Below are positions 1 through 7,446 of a DNA stretch of 18,487 nt, one piece after another. The DNA is from JBEKVE01 sp049514335 (GTDB lineage Bacteria > Actinomycetota > Acidimicrobiia > Acidimicrobiales > UBA8190), in contig JBEKVE010000046.1 of assembly GCA_049514335.1 (NCBI GenBank), forward strand, positions 1 through 18,487, written 5' to 3'. A program made the translations under genes and the position numbers. Position 1 is the stretch's first letter; every line of letters begins with the position of its first letter. Below the pieces are notes generated by a model that had not been told where the DNA came from, did no database searches, and saw only the letters and a program-made list of their open reading frames with translations.

Positions 1-1056
1 GATTCGGAGACCGAGGACCCGCCCTTCGGCCGGTACCGGTTCACCGACCCCCGGGCCGCGGTGCGGATCGGGACGTCCACGGGGACGACGGGGACGCCCA
101 CCATCTCGCTGTGGACACGCCGTGACCTGTGGATCGAGTACGAGTCCTCGGCTCGGACCTGGTGGCGCTACGGGTACCGGCCCGGCATGATCGCCACCCA
201 CGCCCATCCCGCCTACCTCTACGGAGGCGGGCCCATGCTGTCGGGGTCCTACGAGTACTTCGGCATGCTCAACATCTGGGTCCCGCCCCCCGACACCGAC
301 GAGCTCGCCGAGCAGGGCCTGCGCTTCTGGACCCGGGTGAAGCCCGACATCCCCTTCATGGGCTTCTCCACCGGCCGCTTCTTCGAGGTGGCCGCCAAGG
401 TGGGCATCGATCCCAAGGACGCCGGTCTCGAGTTCAAGGGCATGCCCGGCTTCGGCATGGGCAAGGGGATGCCGCTCATGACGGCCGGGGCGGAGTGCTA
501 CGCCTACGTCGGTGGCGCCTGCGGGCAGCTGCCCGGCGCCCACATCAACCAGGACTGGGCCGTGGTGCAGGCGGTCGACCCGGCGACGGGCGAAGAGGTC
601 CCCGACGGCGAGTGGGGGGACCTGGTGGTGACCACGCTCGACCGCGACAACGGCCTGCTCCGCTACGACCTCGAGGAGGCGTGCGCCATCCTGCGCGAAC
701 CGTGCACGTGCGGCGAGACGTCGGTACGGGGACTGTGGGGCGGGCGCTTCAAGGACCTCATGTCGGTGCAGGGAAAGCGCTTCCAGGCCAACGAGGTCGA
801 GTCGGCGCTGCGCAACGTGCCCGAGGTGGGTGAGCCGACCCTCGAGTGGCAGATGGTCAAGCCCGCCGACGAGCACGCGCCGCTCACGGTGCGCGTCGAG
901 CGCGGCACCGGGGCCTCGGCCGAGGACGCCGTGGTGGCGGGGCGCTGCGCGGCGGCCATCGCCGAGCGGCTCGGGATCGAGGCCACCGTCGTGGTCCTGG
1001 CTCGCGAGTCGATCCCCCGCTCGGGGTACAAGGCGGCGCGGGTGGTCGACGAGTGA
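1..1056 (+). CDS. Phenylacetate-CoA ligase-like AMP-forming acyl-CoA ligase (5' end outside window)
   Basis: The reading frame is open from the first base of the window, so the start lies upstream; 351 residues are visible and roughly 80-100 N-terminal residues are probably missing compared with PaaK-type ligases. The visible part opens with the Ser/Thr/Gly-rich nucleotide-binding loop GTSTGTTGTPT, typical of the PaaK branch of the ANL superfamily. Near the C-terminus it has the sequence RYDLEEAC, then a Cys-rich CTCGETSVRGLWGGRFKD segment matching the PaaK C-terminal hinge region (usually CxCGRT..GR.DD), and ends IPRSGYKAARVVDE, close to the PaaK ending IPR..GKxxRV, so a lysine is retained there. 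The family adenylates an aromatic or other carboxylic acid and transfers it to CoA in the cytoplasm. The acid used here is unknown. The stop codon overlaps the next gene's GTG start by four bases, implying translational coupling and a joint role in substrate activation. Confidence 0.85.
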   Translation, partial: DSETEDPPFGRYRFTDPRAAVRIGTSTGTTGTPTISLWTRRDLWIEYESSARTWWRYGYRPGMIATHAHPAYLYGGGPMLSGSYEYFGMLNIWVPPPDTDELAEQGLRFWTRVKPDIPFMGFSTGRFFEVAAKVGIDPKDAGLEFKGMPGFGMGKGMPLMTAGAECYAYVGGACGQLPGAHINQDWAVVQAVDPATGEEVPDGEWGDLVVTTLDRDNGLLRYDLEEACAILREPCTCGETSVRGLWGGRFKDLMSVQGKRFQANEVESALRNVPEVGEPTLEWQMVKPADEHAPLTVRVERGTGASAEDAVVAGRCAAAIAERLGIEATVVVLARESIPRSGYKAARVVDE

Positions 1057-2585
1057 AGGACGACCTGCACGACCTGACGCTCGCCGACGTCCTGCGCACG
1101 CACGCCGGCACCCGTCCCTCCTCGCCGGGAGTGGTGTGCGGGGAGCACCGCCATTCCTTCGCCGCTCTCGACCAGCGCGTCAACCGCCTGGCCAACGCCC
1201 TGCGCGGCGCCGGGGTGGGGCCCGGGGACCGCCTGCTGTGGCTGGGCCAGAACTGCCACCGACTCCTCGAGGGCCTGCTGGCGGCGGCCAAGATGGGGGC
1301 GGTGTTCTGCCCCGCCAACTGGCGCCAGAGCTCCGACGAGCTCGTCTTCGTGATCGAGGACAGCGACCCTGCCGTCGTGTTCTGGCAGGACGCCGAGATC
1401 GGCGACTCGCTGCGCCAGGCCCGGGCCGACGCCAAGTCGTCGGCCCTGTGGATCCAGCACGACGGCACGGGCCCCGACGACTACGAGGCGTTCCTCGCCG
1501 CGGGGGCGGCCGACGACCCCCGGGCCGACACCGACGAGCGGGCGTCGGTGCTCATGATGTACACCGCCGCCTTCACCGGCCGGCCCAACGGGGCGCTGCT
1601 GTCGAACCGGGCCCTCGTGCTGCAGGGGTCCTACATCGCCCAGATCCAGGGGATCGGGTCCGACTACGTGTACCTGAACTGCGGCCCGCTGTTCCACGTG
1701 GCCACCTTCATGACGACGCTCGCCACCTTCTTGACGGGTGGCGCCAACGTGTTCACGCCGCGCGTCGACGCCGAGGAGCTGTGCCGGCTCATCGCCGGCG
1801 AGCACTGCACGGGCGGGTTCATCATGCCGCCCACCATGGACCAGATCATCGAGCTCAACGCCGGTGGCCGCTACGACCTGAAGAGCCTGCGGGGCTTCGC
1901 CGGCAAGCCGGCGTGGACGGCCATGATCACCGTGGACGACAGCCCCTGGGGCCGGCGCCCGGCCGGCTACGGCCAGACCGAGGTGATGGGGCTCGCCACC
2001 TTCAACGCCCTGCAGCCGAGCACGGGCACGAGCGGCCGGGCCGCGCCCTTCGTGCGCATCGCCGTGGTCGACCCCGACGGCGCCGAGCTGGCGCCGGGGG
2101 AGACGGGGGAGATCGTGGTGCGCGGTCCCACCGTCATGAACGGCTACTTCAACCGGCCCGAGCTCAACGAGACGCGCCAGGCCGGCGGCTGGCACCACAC
2201 CAACGACCTCGGGCGCATCGAGGGCGACGGGTCGCTCACCTTCGTCGGGCCGAAGACGCGGCTCATCAAGTCGGCGGCCGAGAACATCTATCCGACCGAG
2301 GTCGAAGGCTGCCTGCGGACGCATGCGGCCGTGGCCGACGCGGCGGTGATCGGTGTCCCCGACCCCACCTGGGGCCAGAACGTCAAGGCGGTGGTGGTGC
2401 TGCGCGAGGGTGCGGACGCCGGTGCGGAGGAGATCATCGAGCACTGTCGCGAGCGCATCGCCTCCTACAAGAAGCCCAAGACGGTGGAGTTCATAGACGC
2501 CCTCCCCCGACAGGGGTTCGCCGTCGACTACGACGCCCTGGACGAGCGCTTCGGCGGTGGGGGGTACCCGGGCGCGGGGCGCTGA
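1053..2585 (+). CDS. Acyl-CoA synthetase-like AMP-binding protein with eroded catalytic motifs
   Basis: This is a 510-residue ANL-superfamily (FadD-like) protein. The GTG at 1053 is chosen because homology starts immediately after it and it overlaps the upstream stop as GTGA; an open frame further upstream only reads across the preceding ligase. Visible landmarks are the P-loop region Y170-TAAFTGRPNG, the GYGQTE motif (Y306-E310), the TNDLG aspartate (D385), and the C-terminal SAAENIYPTEVEG segment. Several normally conserved residues differ. The P-loop lysine (usual GRPKG) is Asn179. The hinge GRxxD is G399-P-K-T-R403, so both Arg and Asp are replaced. The C-terminal catalytic-lysine motif (usual PRTxxGKxxR) reads PRQGFAVDYDALDERFGG with no lysine. 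The fold is therefore confident but a normal two-step ligase reaction is doubtful. It may be a divergent ligase subfamily, a partner of the upstream ligase, or an acyl-adenylate/acyl-CoA binder. Confidence 0.85.
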   Translation: MKDDLHDLTLADVLRTHAGTRPSSPGVVCGEHRHSFAALDQRVNRLANALRGAGVGPGDRLLWLGQNCHRLLEGLLAAAKMGAVFCPANWRQSSDELVFVIEDSDPAVVFWQDAEIGDSLRQARADAKSSALWIQHDGTGPDDYEAFLAAGAADDPRADTDERASVLMMYTAAFTGRPNGALLSNRALVLQGSYIAQIQGIGSDYVYLNCGPLFHVATFMTTLATFLTGGANVFTPRVDAEELCRLIAGEHCTGGFIMPPTMDQIIELNAGGRYDLKSLRGFAGKPAWTAMITVDDSPWGRRPAGYGQTEVMGLATFNALQPSTGTSGRAAPFVRIAVVDPDGAELAPGETGEIVVRGPTVMNGYFNRPELNETRQAGGWHHTNDLGRIEGDGSLTFVGPKTRLIKSAAENIYPTEVEGCLRTHAAVADAAVIGVPDPTWGQNVKAVVVLREGADAGAEEIIEHCRERIASYKKPKTVEFIDALPRQGFAVDYDALDERFGGGGYPGAGR

Positions 2586-2603
2586 CGCGCCCCGGTGTCA
2601 GCG
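2580..2603. terminator. Candidate bidirectional terminator hairpin between convergent genes
   Basis: A perfect 7-bp inverted repeat, CGCTGAC (2580-2586) and GTCAGCG (2597-2603), separated by a 10-base loop, spans the two stop codons of the convergent AMP-binding gene and the winged-helix regulator. There is no U-run, which is common in high-GC actinobacteria. It lies exactly where both transcripts need to end, but the function is inferred from position and symmetry only. Confidence 0.4.
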
Positions 2604-3011
2604 GTCGCGTCCGATGCCGGTCGGGCGTCGGGCGGAGTCGAGGACCTCGAGCACCTCGAACCCCGCACCGGGCGACTGCGGTCGTGGCGGATCGTCCGCC
2701 GTCTCGGCCTCGGCCTGCGCCATCTCGACCATGCGCCGGGCCGCCTCCACCACGCCCCACCCCAGGTGCTCGGCCCGCAGGTAGTTCTGGGGGCCGACGC
2801 GCCCGGGCCGCCCGTACTTGCGCACCATGTCCAGCGAGACGAGCCGCTCCAGCTCCTTGGCCACCTCGCCCGAGGAGTTGTAGCCCACCCCGCGGGCCGC
2901 TTCGGACTGGTTGAAGGCCGCCGTCTGCTCGGCCACCCACAACATGACCCGGAGGCGGAGGCGGCGGCCGAACAAGAGCTCGCCCACGACGTCGACGACC
3001 GGCTCGGTCAC
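2598..3011 (-). CDS. Small winged helix-turn-helix transcriptional regulator
   Basis: A 137-residue protein starting at a GTG (3011) with a G-rich stretch about nine bases upstream. Residues about 10-80 look like a MarR/ArsR-type winged helix: a helix rich in Arg and Leu (RRLRLRVMLWVAEQ), then FNQSEAARGVGYNSSGEVAKELERL as the helix-turn-helix, and DMVRKYGRPGRVGPQNYLRA as the likely wing. The remainder is a hydrophobic/acidic helix (VVEAARRMVEMAQAEAE) suitable for dimerisation, followed by a disordered Pro/Arg tail. No metal-binding cysteines or ligand domain are visible. It is the only regulator gene in the window and is convergent with the AMP-binding genes. A 10-bp-arm palindrome lies about 40-70 bases upstream of its start, consistent with autoregulation. 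I do not recognise a named family member, so its ligand and regulon are unknown. Confidence 0.7.
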   Translation of the reverse strand: MTEPVVDVVGELLFGRRLRLRVMLWVAEQTAAFNQSEAARGVGYNSSGEVAKELERLVSLDMVRKYGRPGRVGPQNYLRAEHLGWGVVEAARRMVEMAQAEAETADDPPRPQSPGAGFEVLEVLDSARRPTGIGRDR

Positions 3012-3052
3012 CGTTGCCCCCGACAGCCTCGCCAGACTCTCCAGTCACAAGA

Positions 3053-3081
3053 CACTGCTCACTAGTTTGTCGTGAGTAGTG
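3053..3081. promoter_or_regulatory. Imperfect palindrome, candidate operator upstream of the winged-helix regulator
   Basis: The left arm CACTGCTCAC (3053-3062) and right arm GTGAGTAGTG (3072-3081) are inverted copies with a single mismatch in ten, separated by the nine bases tagtttgtc. It ends about 42 bases upstream of the regulator's GTG start on the minus strand, a typical place for an operator controlling the gene's own promoter. It differs from the CTGAC-N6-GTCAG sites elsewhere in the window, so it probably answers to a different protein, most simply the adjacent regulator itself. Confidence 0.45.
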
Positions 3082-3211
3082 GGGCGCCGTCGAGGGGAAA
3101 TGTGGAAGACGGCGCGTATGGCCCGCTGACCTGGGGTGATAGCCACCGATTGGGTGGACCCGGCGCACCCCCGCCGGACTCCATCCGTCCCGACCGGCCG
3201 TGTGGTGTGCC

Positions 3212-3225
3212 CGAACGGACGTTCG
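3212..3225. promoter_or_regulatory. Sequence matching the Gram-positive/actinobacterial LexA (SOS) box
   Basis: CGAACGGACGTTCG fits the CGAAC-N4-GTTCG consensus of Bacillus and mycobacterial LexA boxes exactly, and its arms are in fact a perfect 6-bp palindrome around a 2-base centre. It is flanked by an AT-rich pocket. However, it lies about 200 bases upstream of the nearest correctly oriented start (the winged-helix regulator), and none of the neighbouring genes is a DNA-repair gene. A chance match is possible. Confidence in function is low although the sequence match is exact. Confidence 0.3.
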
Positions 3226-3274
3226 AAAACTACAAATTCGCCCTGACGGGCCCGGGGCGGCGCTCCGGCGGCGG

Positions 3275-4402
3275 TTACAGGCCGAGGAGGCGCGACACGA
3301 CCTCGAGGTGCTCGGCGGTGGTGCCGAACAGCGACGCGCCGGCCTTCAGCCGCTTCACGTAGAGGTGCATGTCGTGCTCCCAGGTGTAGCCGATGCCCCC
3401 CAGGCACTGGATACCCTCCTGGGCCATCAGCTTCTGGCAGTCCCCCACGCTGGCCTTGGCCATGGACACGGCCAACTCACGCCGCTCGTCGGCCTCGGCG
3501 ATGGCGGCGGCGGCGAAGTAGGTCGTGGCCCGTGCCGACTCGAGGGCCACGAACATGTTGGCCAGCTTGTGCTTCATGGCCTGGAAGGAGCCGATCTTCA
3601 CCCCGAACTGCTCGCGCTCGCCCACATAGGCGTGCACGATGTCGAAGATCCCCTGACAGGTCCCGACCATCTCCGCTGCCAGGGCCACGGTGGCCTCCTG
3701 GCCGATGCGCCGCAGCGCCGGGCCCCCATCGCCGGGGACGCCCAGAGCCCGGTCCCCGGCGACGACCACGGCGTCGAAGGTCGCCGTGGCGTAGCCCCGG
3801 CTGGCGTCGAGGCTGGCCATGGGCGTGATCGCCACCCCGTCGGTGCGAACCACGAACAGGGCGATGCCCTCGTCGCCGGCGGTGTCGGGCAGTCGGGCGG
3901 CCACTACCATCTCCTCGGCCCGGTCGCCGTCGAGCACGAAGTGCTTCTCGCCCTCGAGCACCCAGTCCGATCCCCGGGGCGTGGCGGTGGCCGAGATGCC
4001 CGGGGGATCGAAGCGGCCCGACGCCTCGGCCACGGCCAGTGTGCCCACCAGTCCGTCGTTCACCACCGGCGCCAGAAAGCGGGCCCGCTGCTCGACGCTG
4101 CCCGCCGCGACCACGGCCCCCACGTACTGGACGGCCGTGGCCAGGAAGGGGGCGGGGGCGAGCACGCGTCCGAGCTGCTCGGCCACCACCACGAGCTCGA
4201 CGAAGCCGAGGCCGAGGCCCCCGTCGACCTCGGGGACGGCCAGGGCGGGCCAATCGAGCTCGACCATGCGCTGCCACAGCTCCACCGCGTCCTTGTGCTC
4301 CTCGACCACGCGTCGGGCGAGCGAGACCGGGCTCTCGCGCTCGAGGACGGCGCGCACCGAGTCCTGCAGGGCCTGTTGGTCGTCGGAGAGTTCGAGCTCC
4401 AT
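3275..4402 (-). CDS. Acyl-CoA dehydrogenase (FadE-like)
   Basis: A 375-residue FAD-dependent acyl-CoA dehydrogenase, expected to introduce an alpha,beta double bond into an acyl-CoA in the cytoplasm. The N-terminal helical domain begins ELSDDQQALQDSVRAVLERE. The middle beta domain carries VLEGEKHFVLDG, and the C-terminal domain carries the FAD-binding segment R263-EQFGVKIGSFQAMKHKLA and GGIGYTWEHDMHLYVKR (Glu342). The position equivalent to the MCAD catalytic glutamate (usually YEGT) appears to be Gly360 in LFGTT, so the catalytic base is either elsewhere or supplied by a partner subunit, as in heteromeric actinobacterial FadE pairs; no second dehydrogenase is in the window. The length is normal. 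It begins four bases after the ADP-forming synthetase stop, so the two are almost certainly co-transcribed. Confidence 0.9.
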   Translation of the reverse strand: MELELSDDQQALQDSVRAVLERESPVSLARRVVEEHKDAVELWQRMVELDWPALAVPEVDGGLGLGFVELVVVAEQLGRVLAPAPFLATAVQYVGAVVAAGSVEQRARFLAPVVNDGLVGTLAVAEASGRFDPPGISATATPRGSDWVLEGEKHFVLDGDRAEEMVVAARLPDTAGDEGIALFVVRTDGVAITPMASLDASRGYATATFDAVVVAGDRALGVPGDGGPALRRIGQEATVALAAEMVGTCQGIFDIVHAYVGEREQFGVKIGSFQAMKHKLANMFVALESARATTYFAAAAIAEADERRELAVSMAKASVGDCQKLMAQEGIQCLGGIGYTWEHDMHLYVKRLKAGASLFGTTAEHLEVVSRLLGL

Positions 4403-4406
4403 GTGC

Positions 4407-6500
4407 TCAGCCCGTCACCACGAGGGAGTCGACCGCCACCGCACCCTTGGTCCGCACCACCACGGGATTGAGGTCCAACTCCACCAGGTCCTCTCCGCAC
4501 GCCGTGGCCAGACGGGCGACGGCCAGCACCACGTCCACGAGCGCCTTCGTGTCACCCCGGGCCCGGCCCCGCGCCCCGGCGAGCAGGGGATGGCCCCGCA
4601 GGGAGCGCACCATCTCCTCGGCGTCGCGCCGGTCGAGCGGCAGTGGCCGGACGGTGACGTCCCGCAGGATCTCGGCGAAGACGCCCCCGGTGCCCACCAG
4701 CACGGCCGGACCGAACACGGCGTCGCGGGTGACGCCCACGATCATCTCGGTGCCGCCCTCGACCTGCTCCTGGATCTGGACGCCCTCGATGCGGGCCCGG
4801 CGCTTGGCCCGCGTGGCGCTGTCCACCAGCTCGCCGTACACGGCCCTGGCCTCGGCGGCGGAGCCCACCGACAGCCGCACCAGACCGGCGTCGGACTTGT
4901 GGGGGAAGTCGGGCGAGGCGATCTTCATGACGACCGGGAAGCCGATGTCCGCCGCCAGCCGGCCGGCCTCGGCGGCGGAATGGGCGAGGGCCTCCCCCGC
5001 CAGGGGGACCCCGAAGGACTCGAGCAGCCGGCGCGAGGCGTCGGTCCCCATGGGCCCGGGCCCGGCGTGGCGCGCCTCGGCCAGCGCCGCGGCCGCGGCC
5101 GGGGGCAGGCGGCGGGGCGCGGGCTTGCGGGCCCGGAAGGTGCGGGACGCCTCCTGGTAGCCGGCGAAGGCACGCAGGGCGGTGAAGCAGTTGCGAAACG
5201 ACCGGAACAGCGGCACACCCGCGTCCACCAGCGTGCGGAAACCCTGCTCGTCGGTCTTGAAGGAGTTCCAGGTGACCACCACCGGCTTGGGTATCTCGTC
5301 GATGAAGGCCACGATGTCCTCGGCGAAGCGGTCGGTGAGCCGGCCGAGCGCCCCCGTGAGCCCGATGACGATGACGTCGACGGACGGGTCGGCGGCGATC
5401 AGGTCGAAGACGCGCCTTCTGTCCGCGAGCGGCGCCGAGACGAGGAACTGGGCGCCGTTGTCGACCGGGTTGGAGACCGTCAGGTAGTCGGGGATCATCT
5501 CGCGCAGCGCCTCACGGGTCTTCTGCGCCAGCACCGGCACGGGGACGCCGCTCGACTCGGCCACCTCCGCCATGAGCGTGCCCGACCCTCCGGAGATGGA
5601 GTACAGGCAGCAGCGGCCGCCGGTTCCGGCCGGCAGCTTGGCGAACAGCGCGGCGGTCTCCAGCAGCTCGTCGAGGTCGCGCACCCGCACCACCCCGTAC
5701 TGGGCGAAGAGGCCCTCCACCACGGCGTCGCTGCCGGCCAGGTGGCCGGTGTGCGAGCTGGCCATGCGGGTGCCGGCCTCGGTGCTGCCCATCTTGAGCG
5801 CCACCACCGGCTTGCCCTGGGCATTGGCGGCCCCGAGCGCGCGGCGCAGCTTGGCCGGATCCTTGAACCCCTCGAAGTACCCGGCGATGACGGCGGTGTC
5901 GTCGTCGTAGGCGAAGTACTCGATGAAATCGGCCGCTTCGAGGTCGAGCTCGTTGCCGGTCGGGACCCACCGGCTGAAGGCCACGCCGAACTCGGTGCCC
6001 TGCACGAGCGGACGCCCCTGGTGGCCGCTCTGGGTCACGAGGCCGATGCGCCCGCCCCGGAGGGTGGGGGGCTCGGGGAGCACCTCGAAGGCGTTGGTGT
6101 TGGTGTTGGGCCCGAAGACGCGGATGCCGTAGCGCCTCGCCACCTCGCCCACCTCGCGCTCGAGCGCCGCCCCCTGCTCGCCCACCTCGCTGAAGCCGGC
6201 GGTGAAGATGAGGACGTACGGCACGCCGTGCTTGCCGCACTCCTCCACCGTCCGGGCCACGAGGCGCGTGCCCACGTTGACGACGGCCAGCGTGACCTCG
6301 GCGGGGATGTCGGTGACGTGCTCGTAGACGGGGATGTCGCCGATGCTGCCGCCCTTGGCGTTCACCAGGTACCAGCTGTCGCCCCAGCGTTCGCCGTAGG
6401 CGGCCCGCAGGCGCTCGGGCTTGGCGTTGCGGTTGACCGATCCGACGAGCGCCACCGCCTTGGGGTGGAAGAACTCCTCGAGGTCACTGCGCTGCTGCAC
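4407..6500 (-). CDS. ADP-forming acyl-CoA synthetase (acetate-CoA ligase family, alpha-beta fusion)
   Basis: A 697-residue protein with the full ACD/succinyl-CoA-synthetase-like architecture. An N-terminal CoA-binding Rossmann domain (VALVGSVNRN, about residues 16-25) is followed by two flavodoxin-like ligase domains with the phospho-histidine loop SSHTGHLAGSDAV (His250) and GGSGTLMAEVAE. A C-terminal ATP-grasp domain (about 465-690) carries PVVMKIASPDFPHKSDAG and ELDLNPVVV. The enzyme family makes acyl-CoA from acid, CoA and ATP, releasing ADP and phosphate, or runs in reverse to recover ATP. The usual GPNCxG loop of the CoA-binding domain reads FGPNTNTN, a subgroup difference that may reflect a non-acetate substrate. 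The start is a GTG 14 bases after the SDR stop; no stronger start is visible nearby. It sits between the SDR and the ACAD in what looks like a single operon. Confidence 0.9.
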   Translation of the reverse strand: MQQRSDLEEFFHPKAVALVGSVNRNAKPERLRAAYGERWGDSWYLVNAKGGSIGDIPVYEHVTDIPAEVTLAVVNVGTRLVARTVEECGKHGVPYVLIFTAGFSEVGEQGAALEREVGEVARRYGIRVFGPNTNTNAFEVLPEPPTLRGGRIGLVTQSGHQGRPLVQGTEFGVAFSRWVPTGNELDLEAADFIEYFAYDDDTAVIAGYFEGFKDPAKLRRALGAANAQGKPVVALKMGSTEAGTRMASSHTGHLAGSDAVVEGLFAQYGVVRVRDLDELLETAALFAKLPAGTGGRCCLYSISGGSGTLMAEVAESSGVPVPVLAQKTREALREMIPDYLTVSNPVDNGAQFLVSAPLADRRRVFDLIAADPSVDVIVIGLTGALGRLTDRFAEDIVAFIDEIPKPVVVTWNSFKTDEQGFRTLVDAGVPLFRSFRNCFTALRAFAGYQEASRTFRARKPAPRRLPPAAAAALAEARHAGPGPMGTDASRRLLESFGVPLAGEALAHSAAEAGRLAADIGFPVVMKIASPDFPHKSDAGLVRLSVGSAAEARAVYGELVDSATRAKRRARIEGVQIQEQVEGGTEMIVGVTRDAVFGPAVLVGTGGVFAEILRDVTVRPLPLDRRDAEEMVRSLRGHPLLAGARGRARGDTKALVDVVLAVARLATACGEDLVELDLNPVVVRTKGAVAVDSLVVTG

Positions 6501-6513
6501 GTCGTGGGACCCG

Positions 6514-7347
6514 TCAGCCGGCGGGCGTCTCGCCCATGAGGACCGAGAAGTCGAGGCGGCTGGTGAGCATCCCGGCGGAGAACCCGCCGTCGGCGTAGAC
6601 GTTGGTGCCGGTGATGTAACTGGCGGCGTCGCTGTTCAGGAACACGACCAGGTGGCCCTGCTCCTCGGGCGTGGAGTTGCGTCCCCCCAGGGGCTTCGGG
6701 AACCGGTCCATGAAGTCCTTGCCCATGTACGACTCGAACGACGGCATCATCGGCGTCTGGGTGGGACCCGGGCTGGTGCTGTTCACGCGGATGCCCTTGG
6801 GGGCGAGATCGAGCGCGGCGTGCAGCGTCCACACGATGATGGCCTGCTTCGACAGGAGGTAGCCCTCTCCCACGAGACCTGCATTGTCCTCGCACCACTG
6901 GCGGGCCTCGGCGTAGCCGGGCGTGGCGATGAGACCCTCCACCTGGCTCATCGTGTTCTCCCAGCCGAACGCGCCCGCCGACGAGATCGTGCACACCGCC
7001 GAGCCGCTCGCCATGTGCGCGGCCACGAGACCGGTCAGGTGCCGGGCGGCCACGAAGTTCACGAGCATGGTGTCGAGCCCGCTGAAGGGAGGGCCGGGGA
7101 GCCCGGCACAGTTGAACAGCGCGTCGATGGGTCCGCCCAGGTCGGCCACGGCCGCATCGATGGCGTCGGGGTCGCGCAGGTCGACCGGTCGGTAGCTCGC
7201 CACCTCCGACGTGGGCTCCTTCACGTCGAAGACGTGCACCTCGGCCCCGAGCTCGAGCAGGTCCCGCACCGCCGCCGCACCCATGCCGGCGCCACCGCCC
7301 CCGCTCACGAGGACCCGCTTGCCTTCGTAGCTCCACACGCTCGCCAT
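6514..7347 (-). CDS. SDR-family alcohol/hydroxysteroid dehydrogenase (3-alpha-HSD / coniferyl-alcohol dehydrogenase-like)
   Basis: A 277-residue short-chain dehydrogenase. I chose the ATG at 7347, 48 bases inside the longest frame, because GGGGAG stands six bases before it. The nucleotide-binding loop is SGGGGAGMG (residues 15-23). An NCAG-type motif (LFNCAGLPG), the serine strand CTISSAGAFGW and the active-site YLLSK (Tyr163, Lys167) follow. The C-terminus contains ITGTNVYADGGFSAG. Direct use of the NCAGLPGPP segment, the short region before it and the long insertion between the Ser and Tyr motifs resemble the 3-alpha-hydroxysteroid/carbonyl reductase branch, so an alicyclic alcohol substrate is plausible but not shown. 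The enzyme should use NAD(P)+ in the cytoplasm. The next gene starts 14 bases after its stop. Confidence 0.85.
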   Translation of the reverse strand: MASVWSYEGKRVLVSGGGGAGMGAAAVRDLLELGAEVHVFDVKEPTSEVASYRPVDLRDPDAIDAAVADLGGPIDALFNCAGLPGPPFSGLDTMLVNFVAARHLTGLVAAHMASGSAVCTISSAGAFGWENTMSQVEGLIATPGYAEARQWCEDNAGLVGEGYLLSKQAIIVWTLHAALDLAPKGIRVNSTSPGPTQTPMMPSFESYMGKDFMDRFPKPLGGRNSTPEEQGHLVVFLNSDAASYITGTNVYADGGFSAGMLTSRLDFSVLMGETPAG

Positions 7348-7446
7348 GTCGTTCTCCCCTGCGTCAGCCGATGAACCGGATCGTGACGACCCCACCGTGG
7401 ACAGCCGACCTCCGGCCGGCCGGCGCCGACGACCAGTGTGGCCCTT
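7348..7446. other. 99-bp spacer between two SDR genes
   Basis: This gap carries the GGGGAG ribosome-binding site of the downstream SDR. About 24-35 bases after the upstream SDR's stop it carries a self-complementary CCGGCCGGCCGG (7412-7423), which could fold as a weak terminator or attenuator. I see no promoter boxes or CTGAC-N6-GTCAG site here, so readthrough from the upstream SDR is likely. Confidence 0.3.

Larger units (their letters stand above)
3012..3274. other. 263-bp intergenic region with regulatory-looking sequence
   Basis: This is the largest gap in the window, between the acyl-CoA dehydrogenase and the winged-helix regulator, both on the minus strand. It should therefore hold the end of one transcript and the promoter of the next. 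It contains a 29-bp imperfect palindrome (3053-3081), a LexA-box-like sequence (3212-3225) and an AT-rich pocket (about 3222-3239) unusual for this DNA. A weak 4-bp hairpin GCCC-TGAC-GGGC (3240-3251), followed on the minus strand by a T-containing stretch, could end the dehydrogenase transcript. I see no convincing coding sequence. Confidence 0.5.

Noticed and set aside
663..2444. Long minus-strand open frame opposite the two AMP-binding genes
   Set aside because: Its translation shows no domain, while the plus strand carries clear ligase motifs.
2582..2601. CTGAC and GTCAG inverted pair resembling the operator motif
   Set aside because: The spacing is ten rather than six, and the pair is built from the two convergent stop codons. 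It is better explained as a terminator hairpin.
3072..3362. Possible small plus-strand gene near the LexA-like box
   Set aside because: It overlaps the 3' end of the acyl-CoA dehydrogenase, has no ribosome-binding site, and its composition is unlike a protein.
3819..6539. Long open frame on the plus strand opposite the ADP-forming synthetase
   Set aside because: There is no domain similarity, and the minus-strand frame has complete motifs. It is a GC-rich shadow.
7412..7423. CCGGCCGGCCGG as an operator or recombination site
   Set aside because: A short GC self-palindrome is expected by chance in DNA of this composition. At most it is a weak terminator.
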